A stretch of DNA of 64,000 bases from NCBI GenBank assembly GCA_965221755.1, contig OZ244921.1, positions 2,170,001 through 2,234,000 of the forward strand, in the 5' to 3' direction. The notes beneath the pieces are model-generated. The model worked only from the letters and a program-made list of their open reading frames with translations, had not been told where the DNA came from and did not search any database. This document shows positions 41,636-50,911 of this stretch, in pieces. The stretch comes from Azophilus sp965221755 (lineage in GTDB: Bacteria; Pseudomonadota; Gammaproteobacteria; Pseudomonadales; Azotimanducaceae). Made by a program: the position numbers and the translations under genes. Each line of letters starts with the position of its first letter. The first letter of the stretch is position 1.

Positions 41636-42402
41636 CAGACCAGCGGCTCCTGCCGGGCCTGCGTCGCATAGAGCGAGCCGCCCGCAAAGTACGCCATGAT
41701 CCTGTCCTCCTCCAGCCGCGTCACCCGCTCCGGCAAACGAAGTTCGGGGATTCCGGCAAACTGCTCGGCGAGCAGCGTGCGAACCTGAACCACGCGCTGG
41801 CGGCCGCCGATCCTTGCGAACCCCATCGGCAGCAGCGCCCGCCGGCCAGTGGCCGAGACTTCCATTTCCAGATAGCGGGCCATCGGCTCCTCACGATCGA
41901 CCCACACATCGACGACCTTGCCGGCCGGCCTCTGCCGCGCATCGATGACGGACATGCCCCGCGGGTCCGGATCCCGCCGTTCGACCCGGAAGTCGGACGC
42001 CGCCCTGAGCGGCACGATTTTCGGCTCTCCGTGAAAGGTCAGATCCGGCTCGTCGTCCCGCTCGGCGTAGGCGCCCGGCCCGACCGCGGCCGACATGGCA
42101 TCCCCAATCGGCTGCAGCGGGGCGCCTGGCCAATCGGCTGCCGGCTGAGCCTGCACCGCCTCCGGCGGCTCCGGCCGGGGCGCCTGCCGGGCGCCGCCGT
42201 CCGACAGCCGGAACAGCTTGGGCGTCGGCACGGCCGGGAATCCCTGCACGCGCACGCTTCGTTGCGCATCCGACTCCAGCGGATACCCCTCCCGCTTGTC
42301 CTCACGCCTTAAGTAGATGATCAGCGCGGCGAAAAAGAGCCAAAACGCATAGAGCACCAGTTGAGCCACGTCAATGTAGCCAGTGATGAATCCCGATTCC
42401 AT
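41635..42402 (-). CDS. puhA: Reaction centre H subunit
   Basis: Caps the cytoplasmic face of the reaction centre and guides protons to the secondary quinone. The 255-residue protein has one N-terminal helix (YIDVAQLVLYAFWLFFAALI), the exit motif YLRREDKREGYPLE and a cytoplasmic PRC-barrel domain with DWPGAPLQPIGDAM, VIDARQRPAGKVVDVWVD and LLPMGFARI. It lies 27 bases after lhaA. Confidence 0.96.
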   Translation of the reverse strand: MESGFITGYIDVAQLVLYAFWLFFAALIIYLRREDKREGYPLESDAQRSVRVQGFPAVPTPKLFRLSDGGARQAPRPEPPEAVQAQPAADWPGAPLQPIGDAMSAAVGPGAYAERDDEPDLTFHGEPKIVPLRAASDFRVERRDPDPRGMSVIDARQRPAGKVVDVWVDREEPMARYLEMEVSATGRRALLPMGFARIGGRQRVVQVRTLLAEQFAGIPELRLPERVTRLEEDRIMAYFAGGSLYATQARQEPLV

Positions 42403-42429
42403 GGCGGTCTCCTGCTGACGCCCGCAACA

Positions 42430-44022
42430 TTAACCCGGAAATCGCGCCAGTCCAAGCCCGCGCCTCTCGCCCAGAGGGCGAGAGGCGGTTGGAGTTTCGC
42501 TGCGCGAAACTCCGCGCCCGTTGTGGGGGCCGGGTTCCGAATTGTTTGTGAGCCCGCACAGCGCGACCTGACGGTCGCGCCGGCCGGATTCCGCTGGGTT
42601 TGCGAATCCGCGCGGCCTGTGCGGCGAACTTGGCTGGGCGCGCGCACGGCTGCGCCGGTGCCTGACCAGCGGCCCCAAGACCGCCAAGGTCAGGAACAGC
42701 AGGCCGATCTCCAGATGGTAAACCACGCTGTAGGCGACGGCCTCGCCCGTCAGGGCGGGCCCTAGGGCGCCCCGTTCGGCAAGGTCGCCCACAATATCCC
42801 GCAAGACGCCGCCGAGGGCGATGCCAACGCCCGACGCGCAGGCCTGCGCCGCCCCCCATGCGCCCAACGCCAAGCCGGCTTGGCCCGCGCCGGTCAGGTT
42901 CATGGCGGCCGTGAGCGTGCCGACGCCGAACAGGCCGGCGCCGAAGCCGATCAGCGCCGTGCCCGCCCTGAAGAGCAGGGTTGACTCCAAGGGTGCGGCG
43001 AAGATCACGGCAGTGAAGGCGAGGATGCCCACGAGCGCCCCGTGCGCCGCGATCCGTTGTGGGTCGGCGCCCCGACCCAAGCCTTGCGCCGAGACGGCGA
43101 ATGCGGCCAAGGTGCCTCCCGCAAGCAGTGCCGTCAGCGTGGTGGTGGCGCTGACGCTCAGCGCGAGCACCTCACCGCCGTAAGGCTCCAGCAGGATGTC
43201 CTGCAGGGCGAACGCCATCGTGCCCAAGGCCACGGCGATCAGAAAGCGGCGGGCCCGATCGTGACGGAGGAACTCCCGCCAAGCCGTGCGGAACGCGGGG
43301 CGGGGCGCCGCTGGGCGGGGTTTTCTCAGCTCCTGCTTCCAAAGCGCGGCGACGTTCAACGCCATCGTCAACGCCGCCGCGCCCTGCACCACCCGGATCA
43401 GCTTGACCTGCTCGAAGTCGCTCAGCAGGTAGCCGAAAGCCAAGGCGCTCAGGATCATCCCCACCAACAGCATCACGTAGAGCAGGGCGACGACGCGGGG
43501 ACGGACGGCCTCGGGCGCCAGGTCGGTGGCCAGCGCCAGTCCGGCGGTTTGGGTGGTGTGCAGGCCGGCGCCGACCAGCAGAAACGCCAGCGCCGCGCCG
43601 ACGGTGCCGACCCATATGGGACCGTGGGTGTCGCCGGACAGCACGAGCAGCGCAAAGGGCATGAACGCCAGACCGCCGAACTGCAGCATCGTGCCCATCC
43701 AGATGTAGGGCACGCGCCGCCAGCCGAGCGCCGAGCGGTGGGTGTCCGACCGGAATCCGATGAGCACCCGCAGCGGGGCGAACAGCACCGGCAGGGACAC
43801 CATCGCCGCGACCACCGCGGCGCCGATTCCGAGTTCGACGATCATCACCCGGTTCAGGGTGCCGTTAAGCAGCACGATGGCCATGCCGACGCTGACTTGG
43901 AACAGCGAAAGCCGGATCAGCCGCCATAGGGGCAGGTCGGCGCTGGCGGCGTCGGCGAAGGGCAGGTAGCGGGCGCTGATCCGCGTCCACCCTTGGGCCA
44001 GGCTGCCGGCGGCTTGGCTCAT
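42430..44022 (-). CDS. lhaA: LhaA, LH1 assembly membrane protein with repeat-derived tail
   Basis: PucC-family carrier needed for LH1 assembly, twelve predicted helices, 530 residues. Segments ISARYLPFADAASADLPLWR, LNRVMIVELGIGAAVVAAMV and ILLEPYGGEVLALSV match LhaA/PucC. The transmembrane part ends near residue 455. The last 75 residues are translated from inserted composite palindromic elements (42461-42620) and have no likeness to the family; the normal stop was probably lost. The ATG overlaps the bchM stop. Confidence 0.92.
   Translation of the reverse strand: MSQAAGSLAQGWTRISARYLPFADAASADLPLWRLIRLSLFQVSVGMAIVLLNGTLNRVMIVELGIGAAVVAAMVSLPVLFAPLRVLIGFRSDTHRSALGWRRVPYIWMGTMLQFGGLAFMPFALLVLSGDTHGPIWVGTVGAALAFLLVGAGLHTTQTAGLALATDLAPEAVRPRVVALLYVMLLVGMILSALAFGYLLSDFEQVKLIRVVQGAAALTMALNVAALWKQELRKPRPAAPRPAFRTAWREFLRHDRARRFLIAVALGTMAFALQDILLEPYGGEVLALSVSATTTLTALLAGGTLAAFAVSAQGLGRGADPQRIAAHGALVGILAFTAVIFAAPLESTLLFRAGTALIGFGAGLFGVGTLTAAMNLTGAGQAGLALGAWGAAQACASGVGIALGGVLRDIVGDLAERGALGPALTGEAVAYSVVYHLEIGLLFLTLAVLGPLVRHRRSRARAQPSSPHRPRGFANPAESGRRDRQVALCGLTNNSEPGPHNGRGVSRSETPTASRPLGERRGLGLARFPG
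42461..42560 (-). repeat. Composite palindromic element C, inside the 3' end of lhaA
   Basis: Hairpin CGCCTCTCGCCC-AGA-GGGCGAGAGGCG (42461-42487), then the constant hairpin GGAGTTTCGC-TGC-GCGAAACTCC (42491-42513) and flank. Inverted near-identical partner of the copy at 19272-19376. Confidence 0.92.
42561..42620 (-). repeat. Composite palindromic element C2, partial
   Basis: Second hairpin CGCGACC-TGAC-GGTCGCG followed by a worn flank without the constant hairpin. It directly abuts element C in lhaA. Confidence 0.65.
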
Positions 44023-44723
44023 GCCCGGCTCAACTCGACCGCCTCGGAGGCGTAGAACCCGATTTGCACCCGCTCGTGGCGCGCTGGCCGCCATGCCGCC
44101 AGCCGCGGCTCGCCGTCCAGCAGGGCGCGCATTCGGCGGCGGGCGACCGGTTCCACGTCCGGCGCCCGGTTGCGGCGCGGAAACAGCCTCCCCAAGGCGT
44201 GGGCGACGGCCAAGGGCCCGGTTCGCGGCACAAAGGTGAACAGCACCGAGACGCGCGCGCAGTTGGCCAGGCGCCCGACCATGTCGGCCATGATCGGCGG
44301 CGGATAGTGGATGAGCGAGTCCATGGCGACCAGATGGTCGAACTTCTCGCCGACCGCTTCGAGGAGGTCGCCGACGCGAAAGTCAATGGCGCTCGGGTCG
44401 ATGTCGTCGGGCAACTGCTCTCGGGCGTGGCCGACCAGGGCGGCCGACAGATCCACGGCCGTCACTTGGGCGCCGCGGCGAGCCGCTTCAAAGGCCAGCA
44501 AGCCGGTGCCGCAGCCGGCGTCGAGCACCCGACGGCCCGACAGATCCTCGGGCAGCCAGCCGAGCAGCGTGCGGCGCATGCGCGCCCGGCCTTGGCGAAC
44601 CTTCTCCCGAACCCGGCCGACGGCGGCATCGGAGCTTAAGCGGATCCAGTTCTGGGCGGCGGTCCTGTCGAAATAGGTTTGCAGCTCCGCGCGCCGCTGC
44701 TCGTAGGGCGTCGCCGGCATCAC
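44019..44723 (-). CDS. bchM: Mg-protoporphyrin IX O-methyltransferase
   Basis: SAM-dependent methylation of the ring C propionate of Mg-protoporphyrin IX. It has 234 residues. The SAM fold VLDAGCGTGLLAFEAARRGA lies near residue 66, followed by VTAVDLSAALVGHAR and LVAMDSLIHYP. Four-base overlaps join it to bchL and lhaA. Confidence 0.95.
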   Translation of the reverse strand: MMPATPYEQRRAELQTYFDRTAAQNWIRLSSDAAVGRVREKVRQGRARMRRTLLGWLPEDLSGRRVLDAGCGTGLLAFEAARRGAQVTAVDLSAALVGHAREQLPDDIDPSAIDFRVGDLLEAVGEKFDHLVAMDSLIHYPPPIMADMVGRLANCARVSVLFTFVPRTGPLAVAHALGRLFPRRNRAPDVEPVARRRMRALLDGEPRLAAWRPARHERVQIGFYASEAVELSRA

Positions 44724-45643
44724 TCAAAGCCGAGGAAGTCGAAGATGTCCCGATCCTTCATGGCCGTGGCCGTCTGCGGTTCTTTGTTCTCCAGCAGGCT
44801 TGCGGCCAATCTGAGGTATTCGTCGCGAACCGCCGCCAGCTCCTCCGAAGGCGCCGCCTCGACCATCTCGAACAGCGTGCTTTTCTTAAGCCGGCTCTGC
44901 CGAATGATGTCCAGGTCGGGGAAGTGGGCCACCCTTTCCAAGCCGATGGCGTCGTTGAACCGGTCGATCTGGTCCGTCCCGGCGCTGCGATTGGCGATGA
45001 CCCCGCCCAGGCGGACCGCGTAGTTCCTCGACTTGGCGGTGATCGCCGCCACGATCCGGTTCATGGCGAATATGGAATCGAAGTCGTTGGCGGTGACGAT
45101 CAGCGCCCGCTCGGCGTGCTGCAGGGGCGATGCGAAGCCGCCGCAGACGACATCGCCGAGGACGTCGAATATGACGATGTCCGCGTCCTCGAGCAGGTGG
45201 TGGGCCTTGAGCAGCTTGACGGTCTGGCCGACCACGTAGCCGCCGCAGCCGGTGCCCGCCGGCGGCCCGCCCGCCTCGACGCACATCACGCCGTTGTAGC
45301 CCTCGTAAACATAGTCGTCCGGCTGCAGCTCCTCCTGGTGGAAGTCCACCGTCTCCAGAATGTCGATGACCGTCGGAACCAGCCGCTTGGTCAGGGTGAA
45401 CGTCGAGTCGTGCTTGGGGTCGCAGCCGATCTGCAGCACCCGCTTGCCGAGTTTGGAAAAGGCCACGGACAGGTTTGACGCCGTGGTGCTCTTGCCGATC
45501 CCGCCCTTGCCGTAAATGGCGAACACCAAGGCCTTGTCGATCGCCACGTTGGGATCAAGATGCACCTGCAGGCTGCCTTCGCCGTCCGCAGGGGGGCCGT
45601 CGATGCTGTGCGCCGGTATGCGGCGGGTCGCGTTCACGCTCAT
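44720..45643 (-). CDS. bchL: Light-independent protochlorophyllide reductase iron protein
   Basis: NifH-like donor of the dark-operative protochlorophyllide reductase. It has 307 residues with the P-loop IYGKGGIGKSTTASNLS near residue 44, CDPKHDSTFTL, and cluster Cys in GTGCGGYVVGQ and DVVCGGFASPLQ. Adjacent genes overlap by four bases on both sides. Confidence 0.97.
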   Translation of the reverse strand: MSVNATRRIPAHSIDGPPADGEGSLQVHLDPNVAIDKALVFAIYGKGGIGKSTTASNLSVAFSKLGKRVLQIGCDPKHDSTFTLTKRLVPTVIDILETVDFHQEELQPDDYVYEGYNGVMCVEAGGPPAGTGCGGYVVGQTVKLLKAHHLLEDADIVIFDVLGDVVCGGFASPLQHAERALIVTANDFDSIFAMNRIVAAITAKSRNYAVRLGGVIANRSAGTDQIDRFNDAIGLERVAHFPDLDIIRQSRLKKSTLFEMVEAAPSEELAAVRDEYLRLAASLLENKEPQTATAMKDRDIFDFLGFE

Positions 45644-48600
45644 GCGGTTTGCTCCTCAAAAATTCCCTCGATCCGGTCCTCCAACTCGTCCGCCGTCCGC
45701 CGCAGGTCCTCAAGCGTGGCCTCGTCGGCGGACCAGAAGCTGCGGTCGTGGGCCTCAAGCAGCCGCCCGGCGATCTTGGCCGCCGACCTCGGGTTCAGCT
45801 CGGCCAGCCGCTGGCGCATCTCCCGATCAAGCAGGTAGGTGTCCGAGAATCCCCGGTAAACCCAGGGCTCCACGTCGTCGGTGGTGGCCGACCAGCCCAT
45901 GGTGTTGGTGAGCTGGGCCTCGATGTGGCGCACGCCCTCGAAACCCTGGCCGAGCATGGCCTCGTACCACTTGGGGTTCAGCGCTCGGGTGCGGGTTTCG
46001 AGGCTGACCTGCTCGCCCAGCGTGCGAACCGCATTGCGCCCCTGGGTCTGGTCGCTGACGTAAACCGAAACGGCGCTCCCCGTGGCCTGCTCCACGGCGT
46101 TGCTGATGCCGCCCAGCATGTCGAAGTACTGATCCACCGTGGTGACGCCGAGTTCCACCGAGTCGAGGTTCTGGTGCGCCAGCGCGACCTCGCCGAGCGC
46201 GCTGGACAGCAATTCGCGCTGGCAGCTGACGTCGCCGGTTCGGGAGTAGGCAAACGACTTGCGCGCCAAGTAGGTGTCCGCCAAATCCTCCCGGTTGTCC
46301 CAACGGCTGCTGTTGATGAGGTTGTTGACGTTTGCCCCGTAGGCGCCGTCAGCGTTGCTGAACACCCGCAGGGCCGCGGTTTCCAAGTCGCAGCCGTGCT
46401 TCTCCCGATAGGCGAGGGCGTTGCGGCGCACGTAGTTGCGGTCGGCGTCCTCGCTGGCCGTGGCGGCAAGGAACGCGGCCTCGGCCAGCATCTGAACCTG
46501 GGCGGGCAGCAGATCCCGGAAGATGCCCGACAAGGTGGCGACCACGTCGATGCGCGGGCGCCCGAGCTCCTCAAGGGGCACGAGCTGCGCTCCGACCAGC
46601 CGCCCGTAGCTGTCCAATCTGGGCTTGGCGCCAATCAGTGCGAGCATCTGGGCGATGGGCGCGCCCTCCGTCTTGATGTTGTCCGAGCCCCAGAGCACCA
46701 AGGCCACCGATTCGGGGAGGCCGTTGCCGTCGTCCCGGTGGCGCTTAAGCAGTTGCGCCGCTTGGGCCGCGCCCTGCTCAAGGGCGAAGGGGCTGGGAAT
46801 CCGCATGGGGTCGAAGCCGTGCAGGTTCCGTCCCGTCGGCAGCACGTCCGGGTTCTGCAGGAGGTCGGCGCCGGGCACGGGCGCGATGAACCGACCGTCG
46901 AGCGCCCGCAGCACGGCGGCAATCTCATCGTTGTCGGCCAGCCGCCCCGCCGTTGACGCCAACTCCTCGACCACCGAGCGGAGCTTGTCGTCCGCGGCGC
47001 CGGGGCATTGGCGCAGCGCGTCGGTCGCGGAGCCGCCGCCGACGAGAACCTCGATCGCGCCCCGCTCCAGCGCGCCGTTGCATTCCGAGGCTTGGGCTAT
47101 GGCCGTCAGCAGCTCCGTTCTTTCGGCGACGGAAGGCGCTTGGCCGAGCACGTGCAGGCCGCAGGGAATCAGGGTCCGCTCAAGCTCATCAAGGGCTGCG
47201 CGGACGCCCGCCATCCAGGACTCGTCATCCGCCGCCGGCGCGCCCCTGCAGTTCAGGTCCATCGCCTCGGCTTGGGAACGGGCGAGCTCGACGAGGCCCT
47301 GGCGTTCCTGCCCGCAGGCGTCCTCCGGCAGGGCGCGCCAGCGCTGGACCGTCGCCTTGATGTCCTGCAAGCCGCGCGCCAGGCCGGCCTGCGACACGGG
47401 CGGCGTCAAGTAGCTGACCAGCGTCGCCGCGGAGCGTCGCTTGGCGATGGTTCCCTCGGACGGATTGTTGGAGGCGTAAAGATAGAAGTTCGGCAGCGCG
47501 CCGATCAGGCGGTCCGGCCAGCAGGCCGCCTGCATCCCGCACTGCTTGCCGGGCATGAACTCCAGGGCGCCGTGCGTGCCGAAGTGCAGAACCGCATGGG
47601 CCCCGAAGTCCTCGGCAAGGTGGCGGTAGAACGCGGAAAAGGCGTGCGTGGGCGCGAAGCCCCGCTCGAAGAGCAGCCGCATCGGGTCGCCCTCGTAACC
47701 GAACGCAGGCTGAATGCCGACGAGGACGTTGCCGAACTGCTTGCCGAGGACGAACAGGGCGCCGCCGTCGGACAGCTGCCGGCCCGGCGCCGGGCCCCAC
47801 TGCGCCTCGATCTCCTCAAGCCACCGCTCGCGCGCCACGTGGTCGTCCACCGGTATCCGCGCATGGACGTTGGCGTCCGTGCCGAACTGCGCCGAATTGC
47901 CTTCCAGCAACTCATCCCGCAAGGCGTCGGCGCTCTCGGGAACCGTCACGCGGTAGCCTTGGGCCGCCAAGGCGAGCAGGGTTTGGTGAATGGACTCGAA
48001 CACCGACAGATAGGCGGCGGTGCCGGTGTTGCCGCCGTTCGGAGGATAGTCGAACACGACGATCGCGATCCTGCGCTCAGACTCCGGCGCGCGGCGCAGG
48101 GCCACGAGCTTCACGACCCGTTCGCCAAGCATGGCGGCGCGCTCCTCCTCGACGCGCATCTCGCCGCCGTCGGCGTCGGCCTTGCCGTTGGCCGACGCGC
48201 GCCCGCCAATCACCATGGGGTTGGTGGCGCCGTCGAGCTCCGGCAGCGCGACCATCATGGTCGCTTCGATCGGCAGATGGCCGCGTGGGCTCTCGGCCCA
48301 CTCGCGCATGGTCTGGAACTCCACCGGGTGCGCGGCGACGTAGGGCACGTCCAGCTTCGTCAGAAGCGCCACCGCCGCCGCCGAGTCGTTGTAGGCCGGT
48401 CCGCCGACCAGCGAGAAGCCGGTCAACGAGACCAGGGCGTCGATCCGCGCGCCCGCGAGCTTGCCGTTGCCGCGCCGATGGGCAAGGAAGTAGCGCTCGA
48501 CGGCCGGACGCGCGTCCAGCCCGGAGGCGAAGGCCGGGACCACCCGCAGCCCGCTCGACTCCAGCGCCCGGATGACGCCATCGTAGTGGCCGGTGTCGCC

Positions 48601-49380
48601 GGCGAGGATGTAGGAGCGCAGCAGCAGCAGGCCGACGGTGCCCCGGCGCCGTTGCGCGGCCTCCGGCAGGGCGCTGATGTCCTCGGCGATCCGCCCCGGG
48701 ATGTCCGGGTGGTAGAGCCCGACGTCGCAGTATTGCGTGGGCGGCTTGGCGGCGGGAAAAGCCGCCGGGAGCTTGCCGCGACGCTTCTCTTCGCCGGTCA
48801 GGTAGCGGTTGCACAGGAAACGGACCATGTTGACCAGGTTCTCCTGGGAGCCGGAGGTCCAGTACAGCATGGTCAGCAGATAGGCGCGCAGGTCCTGCGA
48901 CTTGCCGGGAATGAGCCGCAGGATCTTGGGAATGCGCCTGAGCATGGCCATCTGCCGCGCGCCCGGCGCGGACTTTCCCTTGCGCCCCGCCATCCGGCTG
49001 AAACGGGGACGCCGCCCGCCCATGCTGAACCGGCCCATCCGCGTGAGGCGCATGACTTCCGGGGCCGACATGCAGGCGATCATGGCCTTGCACCGCTCTC
49101 GATGCGCCTGCAGGTCCGGCAGGATCGCCTGGATGTGCTCATCGACGAACAGCATCGTGGCGATGACGATGTGGGCCTCGGCGATGTCCTGGCGGCACCG
49201 GGCGAGCGAGTCCGCATCCCTGCGCCAGTTGGTGGCGGCGTGGAGCTTCAGGTCGAAGCCCGGCACCTGGCGGCGCAGCTTGCATTGCGCCAGCCTAGCC
49301 GCCCCCGACAGGTGGCCGTCCAAGGTTATGATGACGACGCGCGGCGCCTCGTCACTGGCTGAAGTGGCATTTTGCATCAT
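45640..49380 (-). CDS. bchH: Magnesium chelatase subunit H
   Basis: Porphyrin-binding catalytic subunit (CobN/BchH family) that receives protoporphyrin IX and, with BchID, inserts Mg. It has 1246 residues, full length. Recognisable parts are VVIITLDGHLSGAARLAQ at the N-terminus, YPPNGGNTGTAAYLSVFES in the middle, VLHFGTHGALEFMPGKQCGM, and NNLINSSRWDNREDLADTY near the C-terminus. The start overlaps bchB by 29 bases. Confidence 0.97.
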   Translation of the reverse strand: MMQNATSASDEAPRVVIITLDGHLSGAARLAQCKLRRQVPGFDLKLHAATNWRRDADSLARCRQDIAEAHIVIATMLFVDEHIQAILPDLQAHRERCKAMIACMSAPEVMRLTRMGRFSMGGRRPRFSRMAGRKGKSAPGARQMAMLRRIPKILRLIPGKSQDLRAYLLTMLYWTSGSQENLVNMVRFLCNRYLTGEEKRRGKLPAAFPAAKPPTQYCDVGLYHPDIPGRIAEDISALPEAAQRRRGTVGLLLLRSYILAGDTGHYDGVIRALESSGLRVVPAFASGLDARPAVERYFLAHRRGNGKLAGARIDALVSLTGFSLVGGPAYNDSAAAVALLTKLDVPYVAAHPVEFQTMREWAESPRGHLPIEATMMVALPELDGATNPMVIGGRASANGKADADGGEMRVEEERAAMLGERVVKLVALRRAPESERRIAIVVFDYPPNGGNTGTAAYLSVFESIHQTLLALAAQGYRVTVPESADALRDELLEGNSAQFGTDANVHARIPVDDHVARERWLEEIEAQWGPAPGRQLSDGGALFVLGKQFGNVLVGIQPAFGYEGDPMRLLFERGFAPTHAFSAFYRHLAEDFGAHAVLHFGTHGALEFMPGKQCGMQAACWPDRLIGALPNFYLYASNNPSEGTIAKRRSAATLVSYLTPPVSQAGLARGLQDIKATVQRWRALPEDACGQERQGLVELARSQAEAMDLNCRGAPAADDESWMAGVRAALDELERTLIPCGLHVLGQAPSVAERTELLTAIAQASECNGALERGAIEVLVGGGSATDALRQCPGAADDKLRSVVEELASTAGRLADNDEIAAVLRALDGRFIAPVPGADLLQNPDVLPTGRNLHGFDPMRIPSPFALEQGAAQAAQLLKRHRDDGNGLPESVALVLWGSDNIKTEGAPIAQMLALIGAKPRLDSYGRLVGAQLVPLEELGRPRIDVVATLSGIFRDLLPAQVQMLAEAAFLAATASEDADRNYVRRNALAYREKHGCDLETAALRVFSNADGAYGANVNNLINSSRWDNREDLADTYLARKSFAYSRTGDVSCQRELLSSALGEVALAHQNLDSVELGVTTVDQYFDMLGGISNAVEQATGSAVSVYVSDQTQGRNAVRTLGEQVSLETRTRALNPKWYEAMLGQGFEGVRHIEAQLTNTMGWSATTDDVEPWVYRGFSDTYLLDREMRQRLAELNPRSAAKIAGRLLEAHDRSFWSADEATLEDLRRTADELEDRIEGIFEEQTA

Positions 49381-50911
49381 ACAGCGTATCCACGGTTATG
49401 GTTTCCACGCCCCGTTCGCGGGCGTAGGCTTCGGTGTTCCGGCGGGCCTTGCCCCGAACAAAGAAGGGTATCTTCCTGAGTTCCCGCTCCGCTTCGAGTG
49501 CCCAGAATATAGCTGACGCGCCGGCTTCGCGCACGGCCCCCGCCGCCCGACCGCGGACGGCGTCCCCGGCAGCCCGGCCAGCGCTGCCCAGATGCGAGGG
49601 GCCGGCATCCTCGTTGAACTCGAAGTCGTCGCGGAACATCGCCAGAAGATGCTCCTCCAAGCCCATGGTCAGCGGTTGGACCCAGGCGTCGAACAGGTTG
49701 TTGGCGCCTTCATGCCCCATCTGCGGGGCATGGCGGGCGGGAAAGTCCTGCACGTGCACGGGCGCTGAAATGACCGCGCAGGGTATGCCCAGCCGCTTGG
49801 CGATGTGCCGCTCCATCTGGGTGCCCAGAACCAGCTCCGGCTGCAGCTCCTCGACCCGTCGCTCCACCGCCAGGTAGTCGTCGGTGACCAGCGGCTCGAC
49901 CCCGTGCTCCGCCGCCGCGGCGCGCACCGCGCGGCCGCTCTCGCGGGTGTAGCTGCCCAGTCCGACCACCTTGAAGCCCAGTTCCCGAGCGGCCACCCTG
50001 GCGGCCGCGATGGCGTGCGTGGCATCGCCGAAGATGAAGACCCGCTTGCCGGTTAGGTAGGTGGAGTCCACGGATCGGGAGTACCACGGGAAGCGCAGGT
50101 CGGGCGACTCCCCGGCCGGCGCGGCTTCCACCAGGGCGGCGACTTCCCCAAGGAAGTCCTTGGTGGCGCCGACGCCGATCGGCACCGTTCTCGTGAACGG
50201 CTGCCCGAACTCGCGCTGCAGCCAGCGCGCCGCCGTGGCGGCGATTTCGGGATAGAGGACCGCATTGAAGTCGGCTTCGCCGATGCGGGTCAGGTCGATG
50301 GCGGACGCCCCGAGCGGCGCCACCAGAGCCACGTCCACGCCGATGCCGGCCAGCAGGGAGGTGACCTCACGCACGTCGTCCCGATGCCGGAAGCCCAGCG
50401 CGGTCGGGCCGAGCAGGTTGCAGGTGGGGCGGCGGCCGGAGGCGCCCGCTCGATCGACGCTGCCCGCCCGGCCCTTGGCGACGGCGCGGACGAGATGGTA
50501 GAAGGTTTCGCTGGCGCCCCAGTTCTCCTTGCGCTGGTAGGCCGGCAGCTCCAGCGGCACCACCGGTATCGGCAGCGCCAGCGCGTCGGCCAGCCCGCCC
50601 GGATCGTCCTGGATGAGTTCGGCGGTGCAGGACGCGCCGACCAGCATGGCTTGCGGCTGGAACCGTTCGTAGGCGTCTTGGACGGTTCGCTTGAACAGTT
50701 CGGCGGTGTCGGCCCCCAAGTCGCGGGCTTGGAAGGTGGAGTAGGACACCGGCGGCCGCCTTGAGGAGCGCTCGATCATCGTGAACAGGAGGTCCGCATA
50801 GGTGTCCCCCTGGGGCGCGTGCAGCACGTAATGGACGCCCTTCATGGCCGCCGCGACGCGCATCGCGCCGACGTGCGGCGGGCCTTCGTAGGTCCAGAGC
50901 GTCAGCTGCAT
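49352..50911 (-). CDS. bchB: Light-independent protochlorophyllide reductase subunit B
   Basis: NifK-like catalytic subunit of DPOR, which reduces the C17=C18 bond. It has 519 residues. The opening MQLTLWTYEGPPHVGAMRVA, the cluster ligand region with an Asp near residue 36, VGASCTAELIQDDPGGLA, and a C-terminal light-independent reductase domain are all typical. It starts directly at the bchN stop. Confidence 0.97.
   Translation of the reverse strand: MQLTLWTYEGPPHVGAMRVAAAMKGVHYVLHAPQGDTYADLLFTMIERSSRRPPVSYSTFQARDLGADTAELFKRTVQDAYERFQPQAMLVGASCTAELIQDDPGGLADALALPIPVVPLELPAYQRKENWGASETFYHLVRAVAKGRAGSVDRAGASGRRPTCNLLGPTALGFRHRDDVREVTSLLAGIGVDVALVAPLGASAIDLTRIGEADFNAVLYPEIAATAARWLQREFGQPFTRTVPIGVGATKDFLGEVAALVEAAPAGESPDLRFPWYSRSVDSTYLTGKRVFIFGDATHAIAAARVAARELGFKVVGLGSYTRESGRAVRAAAAEHGVEPLVTDDYLAVERRVEELQPELVLGTQMERHIAKRLGIPCAVISAPVHVQDFPARHAPQMGHEGANNLFDAWVQPLTMGLEEHLLAMFRDDFEFNEDAGPSHLGSAGRAAGDAVRGRAAGAVREAGASAIFWALEAERELRKIPFFVRGKARRNTEAYARERGVETITVDTLYDAKCHFSQ

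Noticed and set aside
47008..49362. A 784-codon plus-strand frame opposite bchH
   Set aside because: Antisense shadow of a full-length, well-conserved bchH.
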